The notes under the pieces were generated by a model, which did no database searches, had not been told where the DNA came from, and saw nothing but the letters and a program-made list of their open reading frames with translations. Of a stretch of DNA of 64,000 nucleotides, positions 8,808 through 17,796 are shown in pieces. Position 1 is the stretch's first letter; every line of letters starts with the position of its first letter. Made by a program: the position numbers and the translations under genes. This DNA comes from Thermogemmatispora onikobensis (GTDB lineage Bacteria; Chloroflexota; Ktedonobacteria; Ktedonobacterales; Ktedonobacteraceae): positions 1 to 64,000 of the forward strand of contig NZ_BDGT01000015.1 of assembly GCF_001748285.1 (NCBI RefSeq), written 5' to 3'.

Positions 8808-9830
8808 GTGCTTAATAGATTTTTTGGTCGTAAACCAAAAGAGGAAGAAGAAGCTGCCAAGCGCGAAGAAAGCGTTGGAGGGCAGGAGCGGAAAGGGGCG
8901 GACCCGGCGTTCGAACAGCGGCTGAGCTTCCTCAAGGCGAGCTTGAGTCGTACGCGCCGGCTCTTCGGGCGGGTCCAGGAGAGTTTCCGGCAGGATGAGC
9001 CGGTAACTGACAGCTTCTGGGATGAGCTTGAGGAGTCCCTCATTGAGGCCGACGTCGGAGCTAGCACGACAACCTGGTTGCTTGATCGCCTGCGCGAGCG
9101 GGCTGAGCAAGAGCGTTTGCGCACCACCTCACAGGTGCGACAGGCCCTGCGCGAAGAGCTGCTGGCTCTGCTCGGCAAGGCGGCACCCTTGCGCTTTGCC
9201 GCTCAGGGACCCCTGACCGTCATGCTCATCATCGGCGTCAATGGCTCGGGTAAGACCACCACGGTGGCCAAACTTGCTTACCGGCTCAAGCAGGAAGGCC
9301 ATCGGGTTATCCTGGCGGCTGCCGATACCTTCCGCGCTGGAGCGATCGAGCAGCTGAAAGCCTGGGGTGAGCGCATCGATGTGCCAGTGATCAGCCAAAA
9401 CCCCGGTTCTGACCCGGGGGCGGTAGTCTATGATGCCATTCAGGCCGGCCTCTCGCGCGGTCACGATGTCTTGCTGGTTGATACCGCGGGGCGCTTGCAT
9501 ACGAAGTTGAACCTGATGGAGGAGCTGAAGAAAATTGGCAAGGTGGTGCAGAAGTTCCTGCCCGAGGGACCCCAGGAGCTGCTGATTGTGATCGATGCAA
9601 CCACGGGCCAGAATGCGCTGCTGCAGGCGCGCAAGTTCGCTGAAGATGTTGGTCCGACAGGCGTCATCATTACCAAGATGGATAGTACAGCCAAGGGTGG
9701 CTTTGCCTTTGCTGTGGCCGACGACCTGGGTGTGCCTATCAAGTTCCTTGGTACCGGTGAGAAGGTCACTGATTTAACGCCATTTGATCCTGAGAGCTTT
9801 GTAGAAGCACTGCTGGCCCAGGATGAATAA
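8808..9830 (+). CDS. ftsY: Signal recognition particle receptor FtsY
   Basis: FtsY is the membrane-associated GTPase that receives ribosome-nascent chain complexes from Ffh (SRP). The 340-residue protein has a short charged N-terminal A-region ([14 protein letters not shown]), the helical N domain (about 45-130) and the G domain. G-domain motifs are [14 protein letters not shown] (P-loop), [13 protein letters not shown] (G2), DTAGRLHTK (G3) and [10 protein letters not shown] (G4). The start is GTG 8808, with AAGGAG 11 bases upstream. The accD gene follows after 75 bases on the same strand, so co-transcription is possible. Confidence 0.95.
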   Translation: MLNRFFGRKPKEEEEAAKREESVGGQERKGADPAFEQRLSFLKASLSRTRRLFGRVQESFRQDEPVTDSFWDELEESLIEADVGASTTTWLLDRLRERAEQERLRTTSQVRQALREELLALLGKAAPLRFAAQGPLTVMLIIGVNGSGKTTTVAKLAYRLKQEGHRVILAAADTFRAGAIEQLKAWGERIDVPVISQNPGSDPGAVVYDAIQAGLSRGHDVLLVDTAGRLHTKLNLMEELKKIGKVVQKFLPEGPQELLIVIDATTGQNALLQARKFAEDVGPTGVIITKMDSTAKGGFAFAVADDLGVPIKFLGTGEKVTDLTPFDPESFVEALLAQDE

Positions 9831-9905
9831 GGAAATCAAACTGCAGCTACAGAGAAAGGCAATATAAACGACGCATCGCAACGTCACACACACGAGGGTA
9901 CTGTT

Positions 9906-10892
9906 ATGGCGAAGGAAGCGGCGGGCTCTTCCGGTGGGCCGCAGCCTGAGCAGCGCTCAGGGCCGGGGGTTGCTCCCGATAATTTGATGGTCAAATGCCC
10001 CAGATGTAAGGAGATCCTCTATAGCCGAGACTGGGAGAAGAATTTAAAGGTCTGCTCCCGCTGTAACTATCACTTCCGTTTGACGGCCCATGAGCGGATC
10101 AACCTCCTGCTTGATCCCGGCAGTTTCGTGGAGCTAGATGCCGCGATGGTGTCGGTCGATCCTCTAAACTTCGTGAGCCGCTCGCAGTCCTATGCCGAGA
10201 AGCTGCAAGAAGAGCGGGCCAAGGTCGGCCTTAATGAGGGAGCGATCCGCGGCTACGGGACGATCGAGGGGCTGCCGCTCTCGTTGGCAGTGATGGATTT
10301 CCGCTTCATCGGCGGAAGCATGGGCTCGGTGGTAGGTGAAAAGGTGACGCGCGCTATCGAACTGGGCCTGGAGCGCCGTTGGCCGGTGCTGGTTGTTTCC
10401 ACCTCGGGTGGGGCACGCATGCAGGAGGGTTTCTATTCACTGCTGCAGATGGCCAAGACGGTCGCCGCTCTGGCGCGTCTGGGCGAGGCTCGCATTCCTT
10501 ATTTCAGCCTGATTACTGATCCGACCACAGGCGGCGTGACAGCTAGCTTTGCCATGCTCGGCGATGTGATTCTGGCCGAGCCGGGGGCCCTGATCGCCTT
10601 TGCCGGGCCGCGTGTCATCGAGCAATTTATGCATGTGAAGTTGCCCGAGGGCACAGTCAATTCCGAGTTTGTACTCCAGCATGGGATGATCGATGCTGTG
10701 GTCCATCGGCGCGAGTTGCGCGCCACGCTGGCCCGCCTGCTGCGCCTCTATAAGGTCCCAGAGGCTGCTCGGGCGCAGCAGCCGGCTTCCGCTGCGGCGC
10801 AGTCCCAGGTCGAGGCGGCGACCCTGTTGTCCCGACAGTCCTCGCAGTCGCGGGCCGAGATTGGAGGAGGTCAGGATGGTCTACGATCTTGA
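9906..10892 (+). CDS. accD: Acetyl-CoA carboxylase carboxyltransferase subunit beta
   Basis: AccD and AccA together transfer CO2 from carboxybiotin to acetyl-CoA to make malonyl-CoA for fatty acid synthesis. The 328-residue protein has the N-terminal four-cysteine zinc ribbon (CPRCKEILY...CSRCNYHF, residues about 35-60). The crotonase-fold carboxyltransferase domain follows, with MDFRFIGGSMGSVVGEK and the oxyanion segment STSGGARMQEG. A low-complexity Ala/Gln/Ser tail of about 40 residues follows the catalytic core. The gene ends 17 bases inside accA, which implies translational coupling of the two subunits. Confidence 0.95.
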   Translation: MAKEAAGSSGGPQPEQRSGPGVAPDNLMVKCPRCKEILYSRDWEKNLKVCSRCNYHFRLTAHERINLLLDPGSFVELDAAMVSVDPLNFVSRSQSYAEKLQEERAKVGLNEGAIRGYGTIEGLPLSLAVMDFRFIGGSMGSVVGEKVTRAIELGLERRWPVLVVSTSGGARMQEGFYSLLQMAKTVAALARLGEARIPYFSLITDPTTGGVTASFAMLGDVILAEPGALIAFAGPRVIEQFMHVKLPEGTVNSEFVLQHGMIDAVVHRRELRATLARLLRLYKVPEAARAQQPASAAAQSQVEAATLLSRQSSQSRAEIGGGQDGLRS

Positions 10893-11835
10893 GTTTGAGA
10901 AGCCCCTGGCGGAGCTAGAGAAGCGCGTTGCCTCCCTGCAGCGTAAGGGGGAGCGCCTTCGCCCGGAGGAGCATGTCCAGTTGCAGGAGTACGAGCGCGA
11001 GCTGCGCCGCCGCACAGAGGAGATCTATCGCAGTCTGACGGCCTGGCAGACGGTTCAGGTAGCGCGTCACAAGGATCGTCCCTATACCGCTGATTTCATC
11101 CACCTGATGTGCGAGGAGTTCTTCGAGCTGCATGGCGATCGCCGCGTGGGTGATGATCACGCCATCATCGGTGGCCCGGCCCTCTTCAACGGGGAAACAG
11201 TGATGATCATCGGCCACGAGAAGGGGCGCGGCATGCGCGAGAAGATGCATCATAACAACGGCATGCCTCACCCAGAGGGCTACCATAAGGCCATTCGCCT
11301 CATGGAGCAGGCCGAGAAATTCGGCTATCCGGTCATCTGCCTGGTCGATACTCAGGGGGCCTTCCCTGGCCTGGAGGATGAAGAGCGGGGCCAGGGCAGC
11401 GCTATTGCGGCCAGCCTCTATGCGATGGCTCGCCTGCGCGTACCCATCATTGCGGCAGTAATTGGTGAGGGAGGAAGCGGCGGCGCTCTAGCCATCAGTG
11501 TGGCTGACCGCCTGCTGATGCTGGAATATAGTATTTATACAGTGGCCGCTCCCGAGGCCGCCGCTTCGATTATCTGGCGCGATAAGGTCTATGCCCCCCA
11601 GGCGGCAGAGGCCATGCGCATCAGCGCGCGCGAGCTGTACGCTTTGGGGCTGATCGATGAGCTGGTCCCTGAGCCCCTGGGCGGCGCTCACCATAACCAT
11701 CGTCTGGCGGCGGAGAATCTCAAGACGACCCTTGTCCGTCATTTACAGGAACTGAAGCAGATTCCTATCGATCGGCTGGTGCAGATGCGCTACGAGAAGT
11801 ATCGCGCTGTCGGGCCATTTGGTTTTGCCTCGTGA
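10876..11835 (+). CDS. accA: Acetyl-CoA carboxylase carboxyltransferase subunit alpha
   Basis: This partner of AccD has 319 residues, the usual length. The N-terminal helical arm (DLEFEKPLAELEKRVASL) and core motifs are typical: GDRRVGDDHAIIGGPA, IGHEKGRGMREKM, MPHPEGYHKAIRLM and the oxyanion segment GEGGSGGALAISVADRL. The start at ATG 10876 is chosen because GGAGGAGG precedes it and the protein matches the family from this point. A longer frame upstream only re-reads accD. The accDA overlap of 17 bases suggests stoichiometric translation. A hairpin overlaps its stop codon. Confidence 0.95.
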   Translation: MVYDLEFEKPLAELEKRVASLQRKGERLRPEEHVQLQEYERELRRRTEEIYRSLTAWQTVQVARHKDRPYTADFIHLMCEEFFELHGDRRVGDDHAIIGGPALFNGETVMIIGHEKGRGMREKMHHNNGMPHPEGYHKAIRLMEQAEKFGYPVICLVDTQGAFPGLEDEERGQGSAIAASLYAMARLRVPIIAAVIGEGGSGGALAISVADRLLMLEYSIYTVAAPEAAASIIWRDKVYAPQAAEAMRISARELYALGLIDELVPEPLGGAHHNHRLAAENLKTTLVRHLQELKQIPIDRLVQMRYEKYRAVGPFGFAS

Positions 11836-11878
11836 GCACCAGAGGAGCCTGGAACAGGCGGTTTTCTCCTGGCTCACG
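11831..11878 (+). terminator. Hairpin overlapping the accA stop codon
   Basis: CGTGAG at 11831 pairs with CTCACG at 11873-11878, followed inward by CCA/TGG and GGAG/CTCC, with a nested GCCTG-GAA-CAGGC hairpin. TTTT follows the nested hairpin. It is likely to end or attenuate the ftsY-accDA transcript just before the tRNA promoter. Confidence 0.45.
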
Positions 11879-11884
11879 CGGGGC

Positions 11885-11913
11885 TTGACGCCAGCGGTAG
11901 ACTTTTGTATACT
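11885..11913 (+). promoter_or_regulatory. Sigma-70 promoter of tRNA-Leu
   Basis: TTGACG (11885-11890) and TATACT (11908-11913) are spaced by 17 bases, close to consensus. The tRNA begins about 100 bases downstream, leaving a 5' leader to be removed by RNase P. Confidence 0.7.
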
Positions 11914-12013
11914 GAAAGCTGTCAGACCGCAGAAGGGATATCCTCGCGAGCGGGCTGGCAGCTTTCCTGAGTCTGGGCAGCTACCTCTGGCTGGTGTTGC
12001 TGCTGGCTCCAGA

Positions 12014-12094
12014 GCCGGTGTGGCGGAACGGTATACGCGCCTGTCTCAAAAACAGGTCCCGCAAGGGTTGTGAGTTCGAGTCTCACCACCGGCA
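12014..12094 (+). tRNA. tRNA-Leu (CAA anticodon)
   Basis: The acceptor arms GCCGGTG (12014-12020) and CACCGGC (12087-12093) pair fully, with discriminator A at 12094. The anticodon stem CCTGT/ACAGG encloses the loop CTCAAAA, giving anticodon CAA. The long variable arm (TCCCGCAAGGGTTG region) is of the class II type typical of leucine tRNAs. The T arm is GTGAG-TTCGAGT-CTCAC. The terminal CCA is not fully encoded. Confidence 0.95.
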
Positions 12095-12138
12095 CCTCCC
12101 TAAAGACATACCGCTCTTGCTCCCCTGGATTCAGCCCG

Positions 12139-12156
12139 GGGAGGGAGCTCCCTCCC
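12139..12156. repeat. Perfect 18-base palindrome downstream of tRNA-Leu
   Basis: GGGAGGGAGCTCCCTCCC is perfectly self-complementary, with flanking CC/GG extending it. It lies 45 bases after the tRNA. It has no U-run, so it may be a processing or folding signal, not a classic terminator. Confidence 0.4.
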
Positions 12157-12391
12157 GGCGATTGACCTCGCAGTCCCTCCCATGGTATCGCGTTCCTCGT
12201 GAAGCCAAAGGCCCTGGCTGGAAGGTCAGCAACGGCTTCGCCTCACTCCACGGGGGGACGGGCCAACCCATGTCGCAGTGCTCTCCTGTCCTGCGGGGTT
12301 GTGGGCTGCTGTCGACCAGCCCAGAAGCAGCATGGGCTGACGAGGCGGCGGGCCGGCCCCTGCGTGAGCCGGGGGGCGTTGACAGCAGAGA

Positions 12392-12448
12392 GGAAGAGAG
12401 CGGGATGATGCTCGACTTGTGTAGAGACTTATCCCGCTCTCCTCTTTT
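12392..12448. terminator. Probable bidirectional terminator between tRNA-Leu and yeiH-like gene
   Basis: AGAGCGGGAT (12397-12406) pairs with ATCCCGCTCT (12431-12440), followed on the plus strand by CCTCTTTTC. It lies 30 bases after the stop of the minus-strand transporter gene and can serve both convergent transcripts. The 12095-12477 region otherwise holds no supported gene. Confidence 0.6.
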
Positions 12449-12477
12449 CGATTCTGGTCTGGCTGAGACCCGGCTCC

Positions 12478-13605
12478 CTAACTATGGAAGGCGAAGACGC
12501 CGAAGATGAGAGTGGCGAGTAACAGGGCGAAGAGCGTATTAAAGAGGGTGGCCAGGCCGTAGACCAGTACTGGGCGTAGTCCAGCCTCTCTGAAGCCCTC
12601 TAGCCGGAAGCCCAGACCGATGCTCACGAAGGCCAGCGTAAAGAACCAGGTCCGCAGCGCGTTAAGATCGTTGATGATCGCCTGACTGGACTGCAGCAGA
12701 TGTAGATTGATCAGGACCGTCATGACCAGCGAGGCGAGAATGAAGCCGATGACGAACTTGGGGAAGCGCGTGAAGATCTCGCTCCAGCGCGGTCGCTCGC
12801 GCCCGCTGTCCCGTTCGACGCGCGTAATCCAGTAGAGGGTAAGCAGGAAGGCGATCAGGCCGATGAGTGCATTCTGCGAGAGCTTGACAACGGTGGCGTA
12901 CTGCAAGGCGACCTGCCCAGCGATAGCGCCGCTCGCAGTGACGGCAGCGGTGGTATCGATGTTACCCCCGATCCAGGCCCCAGCTACTGCCTGACTAAGG
13001 TGTAGCCAGTGGGCGATGAGTGGCTGCAGGAAGATGAGTGGCAGGGAGAAGACAATTACCAGGCTGGCAACATAGCCCAACTGCTCGCGCTTGGCCTGTA
13101 CCGCCGCCGCGGCAGCGATGGCCGCGCTGACGCCGCAGATCGAAACGGAGGCGGCGATCAGCGCGCGCAGATGGCGCTCTAACTTGAAGGCCCCTCCAAG
13201 GAACCAGGCCGTCAAGAAGACCGAGCTGATCAGCAGGACGGCCTGAATGATGCCCCCAACGCCAATTTTGAGCAAGTCAAAGAGGTTCAGGCCAGCCCCC
13301 AGGAGAATGACGCCTGTTTTCAGGAACAACTCGGTGCGAAAGGCCGCTGCCAGCCGCTCGCGCCAGCCCAACAGTGTCAGAATGCCATTGGCCAGAAGAC
13401 CCAGGGCAATGGCATAAACGGGAAATTCAATGCTGCTGAGTGTGCGCCGGACGTTCCCACTGAAAAAGGTGGGCAGGACCTTGGTTAGCCACCACACGGC
13501 CACACTCAGCGCGAAGACGATCACCAGGGAGCCAAGCAGGGTAAGCCAGAAGGCTCCTGGCCTGCGCTCGTCTGAGGCGGAAATAACTGATGTGCTTGTG
13601 CTCAC
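12478..13605 (-). CDS. YeiH/UPF0324-family membrane transporter (putative sulfate exporter family)
   Basis: The protein has 375 residues with about ten hydrophobic segments. Family hallmarks are visible: KTGVILLGAGLNLFDL, the Ser-Ile-Cys-Gly motif in SVSICGVSAAIAAAAAV, and GGNIDTTAAVTASGA. The family is widely annotated as putative sulfate exporter, but the substrate is not firmly established. The start is placed at GTG 13605 because AGGAGAGGAGGAGC lies just upstream. A longer frame to 13689 would translate a purine-rich repeat (RKGKERKGEEER) unlike the family. A small membrane protein is encoded directly upstream at 13718-13939 and probably belongs with it. Confidence 0.85.
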   Translation of the reverse strand: MSTSTSVISASDERRPGAFWLTLLGSLVIVFALSVAVWWLTKVLPTFFSGNVRRTLSSIEFPVYAIALGLLANGILTLLGWRERLAAAFRTELFLKTGVILLGAGLNLFDLLKIGVGGIIQAVLLISSVFLTAWFLGGAFKLERHLRALIAASVSICGVSAAIAAAAAVQAKREQLGYVASLVIVFSLPLIFLQPLIAHWLHLSQAVAGAWIGGNIDTTAAVTASGAIAGQVALQYATVVKLSQNALIGLIAFLLTLYWITRVERDSGRERPRWSEIFTRFPKFVIGFILASLVMTVLINLHLLQSSQAIINDLNALRTWFFTLAFVSIGLGFRLEGFREAGLRPVLVYGLATLFNTLFALLLATLIFGVFAFHS

Positions 13606-13620
13606 GTCTCGCTCCTCCTC

Positions 13621-13644
13621 TCCTTTCCTTTCCTTTCCTTTCCT
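13621..13644 (-). repeat. Pentanucleotide tandem repeat in the yeiH-like leader
   Basis: On the plus strand four TCCTT units plus TCCT run without interruption; on the message this is AGGAA repeated. It lies 16-39 bases before the proposed GTG start, overlapping the purine-rich ribosome-binding region. Confidence 0.8.
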
Positions 13645-13717
13645 GGGCCTGTGGTCCAGCTCAACAGAGTAAGCCAGGAACCAGGTCAACCGGATGAACT
13701 GATGTCTGTCTTACCAG

Positions 13718-13939
13718 TTACGGGATGGAATGCAGGATGCGGGCGATGATCAGAACGACCAGGGCCAGACCCAGAATGAGGGCCCACCAGTCTTCGTTCA
13801 GCAGACGATACCAGGGGCGGATAGCGGTGCTGCCGCTGGCGCTCCTAACTGGACCCTGGCCAATCCCGCCAGCGGGTACCCCCTCTGGGGACTGATCAAC
13901 TTCGTTGCTCGACAATGGCAGGTTTTCCTCTGTAGCCAT
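13718..13939 (-). CDS. Small membrane protein upstream of the yeiH-like transporter
   Basis: The 73-residue protein has a polar N-terminal half (residues 1-45, rich in S, G, E and P) and one C-terminal membrane helix (WWALILGLALVVLIIARIL). Its ATG at 13939 has a strong AAGGAGG site eight bases upstream. The segment LLNEDWWALILGLALVVL resembles the N-terminal start of some longer YeiH-family proteins, where a similar EDW..L..G helix is fused to the transporter. This suggests a split arrangement, with this gene supplying the first helix or an assembly partner. That link is inference from context and resemblance. The gap to the transporter start is 112 bases. Confidence 0.7.
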   Translation of the reverse strand: MATEENLPLSSNEVDQSPEGVPAGGIGQGPVRSASGSTAIRPWYRLLNEDWWALILGLALVVLIIARILHSIP

Positions 13940-14445
13940 CGCTTTTTCCTCCTTCTCTCTTACTTGCTTGTACTTGACCCAGCGTTAGACTGGAGCGGCC
14001 CAAGACGCTCTAAATGCTGGGAGTAGAGCGGTCTGCGCCTATAAACTGGGCCTTCCTGACAGGTCTGTGACTGCTTCCTTCGGAGGGCTAACCCTCCGGC
14101 CCTCTAATGTTGATATTGTTGATTAATTTAGTAATGAAAGTGTGCCATAGCAAGAGGCTTGCTGTCAAGGTCCCGATGGGAAAGTTGGTTTTCCGGTAGA
14201 GAGAGCGAGCGAAGAGAGACAGGCGAGGGTCACTCTTGGTAGGTTGCTCTATACTAGGGGAGGAGAAAAGTGCTGTGCCTGGTGCATGATTTCTGACGAA
14301 GCAAAGGGGCTTTTCAGCTCTTTGCGTGAAGTATGGGGGGCAGTCTAACCAGCAGACAGGCTAGTTAGACTGCCCTCTCCTTGATCTGGTTCTGAGCCAG
14401 CCAAGCGGAGCGAGATATCCTCTACTGTGGCTCGACCTGTTCTGC
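13940..14445. other. Intergenic region between lanM and the small membrane protein gene
   Basis: No gene is supported. It holds a 7-base-pair hairpin CGGAGGG-CTAA-CCCTCCG (14081-14098), an AT-rich stretch at 14105-14145 and the hairpin at 14338-14375 that follows lanM. Confidence 0.5.
14338..14375 (-). terminator. Hairpin downstream of lanM
   Basis: GGGCAGTCTAAC (14338-14349) pairs perfectly over 12 bases with GTTAGACTGCCC (14364-14375), with a 14-base loop. It begins about 70 bases after the lanM stop. No long U-run follows on the minus strand, but the stem is strong enough to end or protect the transcript. Confidence 0.55.
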
Positions 14446-17400
14446 TCACGAGGTTGTTGTGGGGGATAGTGTTGGCGGTGCCAGCAGCAGCACTGAAGGG
14501 ACGCGCTCGGGAGAGGCCAGGCGCAGGAGCGCAAAGCCGGCTCCGGCCAGTCCTGTCATCAGTCCGGGTGTCTCCACACCGAACGGCACGCCGCAGACCC
14601 AGCCCTGGCGCTCCATATTTTCCAGCAAGGCGGCGGCAATGCGTGGGATATGCTCGGCGAAAGTCTCGCCCGGCAGCAAACGCGCGGCGGAGATCAAGAT
14701 ATCCAGGTTCCCCAGGTCGCCGTGACAAAGGGAGTGGTTCAGGCCAAAACCCTGGGTCAGGGTTGTGCGCAGGCCGGCCTTGATCTCCTCCCTGATCGCC
14801 TGGTCATCGAGCAGCGGGAGCAGAGCCAGACGCGACAGAGCGACGCCGGGAGCGCCATGACACCAGGCCACCATATATTTCTCGCCCGTCGGCTGCCCGG
14901 CGCTGGAAGAAGGTGGACGCTGGCGCAGATCCAGCCAGTTCTGGCGTGAGGGCGAGAAAACCGTACGTTCGTAGGCCAGCGCTGCGCGGGCTGCCTCCAC
15001 AAAGCGTGGCTCTCCACTGGCCTGGGCTAACTGCATCAGATACAAGGCGATCCCGGCGTTCCCGTGAGCGAAACCGGCCAGTGCGACCGGCTGACGTGCC
15101 GTTGGCCAGCCGCAGCCGCCGCGGGCTTGGGGCTGGGCGTGGGCGAGCAGATGCTCGCCGCAGCGGACGGCAGCCGCCAGTGTTTCGGGCGAGGGAGAGA
15201 CACGCTGCAGGCAGAGCAAGGTCGCAATGGCGCCCGCCGCTCCGCCGATCACATCGTAGACCTGATCCTGCTCGATCTTCTCCACGAGCAGAGGGACCAG
15301 CTCCTCCGCCTGGCGATAGAGGGCTGGCTCGTGCCAGAGAGCGCCCAGGTGGCAGAAGAGATAGATTAACGAGCCGAGGCCGTTGAAGGCCCCTATTCCG
15401 TAAGCACGGGGGAAATACTGGCGGCGCATGATCTGCTGCTGGATCGTACGCAGGGCCATCCGTGCCAGCTCCGTATGGCGCTGCTCGCCTGTCAGATAGC
15501 CCAGATAAGCCAGAAAGAGGGCGATGCCGGCCAGGCCATTGTAGAGATCGCCATCGGCGGGCAGTAAGTGCCACTCGCGATCATTCACCGGTGTCACGCC
15601 CAGCCAGCCCACATACTCCCCCTGGTAGAGAGCAAACTGGCGCAGGCGGTTGCCGATCGCCGAGGCGGCGGCCAGCAGCCGCTCCAGGGTAGGGGAAGTG
15701 TGAGCGGGATGCAGCTCCAGGCGTGTATAGCTCTGGGGAGTAGTGGCGTCGATCATGCTCGTGAAAGAAGCGCGAATAATCCACAGCTGCTTCTCCAGAT
15801 CCAGCTCGCTCAACTCGGCCAGACGTCGGCGCACCACTTCCAGGCCAGGCTCGCTGAAGAAAGCCGGCAGGCGCTCGCCCTCTGACGTGAAGAGGTCGGT
15901 CGAGGCTGCCGTGGTGGTAAAAACGGGAATGTCCCCGCGCCACAGGTCGCGCCGCTCAGCGGGGATCAGCGGCACCAAATAGGGGAGGCGCTCCGTGGTG
16001 GCCCACAGCCGGTCAAAGAGGCGATCGCGGTCCAGGGCGTCGCGCAGCACATTAGGATGGAGGCTATCGACCAGCAGCTGCGTATAAATCCGGGTTGGAC
16101 GCAGCACGCAGCGGACCTCGGCCTCGGCAAAGCGCGGAAGATAGCTCTCGAGCAGCTCCGAACGCTGGGCCATGAGAAGACGGTAGGCGCGAGTGAAGCC
16201 CTCGATGAGGCACTGGCTATAATCCAGCACATTGATATCCTGATCATTGAGGCGCGGGCGATTCTCTTTCACAGGCAGTTCGACCCGCTCGTTAGCCAGG
16301 CGCATCTCATCGGTGCCTGCGCCCTTCCACCTGGGGACGGGGCGCGGCGAGAGCTGGCCGGGCTGACCTCCGAGGCCGCTCATATCGATCCCCTCGCCTT
16401 CCTGGTTCGACCAGAGGCGCTGTGGCAACAAGCCCACGCGCAGCACCGAATGGCCAATGGCCTCCAGACCCGGTGCGCCCTGGGCCTGCAGCACCTCGGG
16501 ATTGATCTGGGGTAAGAAGAGCGTCTCCAGATCGATCAGCATGGGATACTCGCCGGCAGCGATAATGTTCTCCGCATGGAAGTCTGAGGCCTCCAGTGCA
16601 TAGAGCAAGGCCAGGTATGCCCCCTGGCGCTGATAGAAGCGCTCGATCTCCTCGCGAGAAGAGCAGTGGCGAGCCTGGACAAACTCCACCCAACCATAGT
16701 GACCCCGGTCAAGGACCGTCAACGCACGCAGCGGTGGGCTGAAACCCCGTTCGTTCATCCAGGCGAGCAGCTCCTGAAAATGGCGATCGATAGCCAGCGA
16801 GCGCGGCTTGTAGACCAGGCGGAAACCGGAGTCCCAACGCAGCAAGATCACGCTCTGCCCGTTGCGGTGCAGGTCGCCGGCCCCCTGGTGGACCTCGCAT
16901 AGCGAGCCGGCCTCTTCGCTGGTGCGGAAAGTAGAGCAGATCAGTGGCCAATCATCGCTGAGGCGCTCAAGCAGCTCCAGCGAGCGGCAAACCCAGCGCT
17001 CCAGCGTCTCTGTCACCAGACGAGCCAGTACCACGTATTCTTGTAGAAAATCGAGTGTCGCCTCATACTTGCTCAGCTGCTCCAGAAAATAGTGAAAGCG
17101 CTCCTCTGAAGTGGCCCCCTGTAAGCGACCCTGAACCCGAGCGACATGAAGCTCCAGGACGATCGCGCGCGAAATAGAGGGCAGCAACAGCCCGGGAATA
17201 TTGCGCGCCAGGAGATCAAGGACCCTCTCAGGGTCGAACGAGAAGGCGAGAGAGCGCTGGGCCAGCTCCCGCAAGCCTGCAGCCAGCTTTTGTCTGGCGT
17301 GCCTGATCAGAGGCAGGAAAGGATGGAGGAATGAGCGCGTATGGCTCCCTTCCTCCAGACCCGGCAGAGGAGAAGGCCAGGCCGGCCCACGCTCTTCCTC

Positions 17401-17796
17401 CTTGCCGGTCGGGCTGGCGTGGGGAGTTGAGAAGGCCTCACTGAGAGTCAGCAGCCAGGCGGGAGGGGTAGGGCAGCGTGCACGCAGGGCTTCGGCAGGT
17501 TCACCCAACAGGAGCAGCAGCTCCTCCTCTCCTAATCCATCGAGTGCCAGGCGGGCAGCAAAGCGACCCTCTTCCTCGCTCAAGGCTGGCAGCTCTTTCC
17601 AGCGCTGCAGGCGCTGCTGGGCCCGGGCCTGGGCCTCCGCGTCAAGCGAGTCCAGGCCGGGAGAAAATGGGGCTGTGTGCAACAAGGCCAGGCGCTCGTT
17701 CAAGGTCAGAGCGCGGTACCAGCCGGCCTCTTGCCAGCGACCCTGCAGGTAGGAAGAAACGGAAGCGGTGAAAGTCTCGCTTGTGGTCTCGCTCAT
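14446..17796 (-). CDS. lanM: Type II lanthipeptide synthetase LanM
   Basis: LanM enzymes dehydrate Ser/Thr in a precursor peptide and then cyclise them with Cys to form (methyl)lanthionine rings. This protein has about 1116 residues, normal for the class. The N-terminal two thirds are the DUF4135 dehydratase (kinase-like; motifs such as SVILLRWDSGFRLVYKPRSL and DFHAENIIAAGEYPMLIDLE). The C-terminal LanC-like cyclase has the zinc ligands, seen as WCHGAPG and SLCHGDLGN (Cys about 979 and Cys-His about 1024-1025). Glycine-rich LanC motifs such as GLAGIALFLAYLGYL also fit. ATG 17796 is preferred; TTG 17829 is possible, and neither has a good ribosome site. It lies downstream of the precursor gene on the same strand, with a 523-base gap containing a hairpin, so it may be expressed at a lower level than the precursor. 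Confidence 0.93.
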   Translation of the reverse strand: MSETTSETFTASVSSYLQGRWQEAGWYRALTLNERLALLHTAPFSPGLDSLDAEAQARAQQRLQRWKELPALSEEEGRFAARLALDGLGEEELLLLLGEPAEALRARCPTPPAWLLTLSEAFSTPHASPTGKEEERGPAWPSPLPGLEEGSHTRSFLHPFLPLIRHARQKLAAGLRELAQRSLAFSFDPERVLDLLARNIPGLLLPSISRAIVLELHVARVQGRLQGATSEERFHYFLEQLSKYEATLDFLQEYVVLARLVTETLERWVCRSLELLERLSDDWPLICSTFRTSEEAGSLCEVHQGAGDLHRNGQSVILLRWDSGFRLVYKPRSLAIDRHFQELLAWMNERGFSPPLRALTVLDRGHYGWVEFVQARHCSSREEIERFYQRQGAYLALLYALEASDFHAENIIAAGEYPMLIDLETLFLPQINPEVLQAQGAPGLEAIGHSVLRVGLLPQRLWSNQEGEGIDMSGLGGQPGQLSPRPVPRWKGAGTDEMRLANERVELPVKENRPRLNDQDINVLDYSQCLIEGFTRAYRLLMAQRSELLESYLPRFAEAEVRCVLRPTRIYTQLLVDSLHPNVLRDALDRDRLFDRLWATTERLPYLVPLIPAERRDLWRGDIPVFTTTAASTDLFTSEGERLPAFFSEPGLEVVRRRLAELSELDLEKQLWIIRASFTSMIDATTPQSYTRLELHPAHTSPTLERLLAAASAIGNRLRQFALYQGEYVGWLGVTPVNDREWHLLPADGDLYNGLAGIALFLAYLGYLTGEQRHTELARMALRTIQQQIMRRQYFPRAYGIGAFNGLGSLIYLFCHLGALWHEPALYRQAEELVPLLVEKIEQDQVYDVIGGAAGAIATLLCLQRVSPSPETLAAAVRCGEHLLAHAQPQARGGCGWPTARQPVALAGFAHGNAGIALYLMQLAQASGEPRFVEAARAALAYERTVFSPSRQNWLDLRQRPPSSSAGQPTGEKYMVAWCHGAPGVALSRLALLPLLDDQAIREEIKAGLRTTLTQGFGLNHSLCHGDLGNLDILISAARLLPGETFAEHIPRIAAALLENMERQGWVCGVPFGVETPGLMTGLAGAGFALLRLASPERVPSVLLLAPPTLSPTTTS

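Noticed and set aside
11994-12509. Plus-strand frame of 171 codons across tRNA-Leu
   Set aside because: It includes the tRNA sequence and the terminator at 12392-12448, so it cannot be a real gene.
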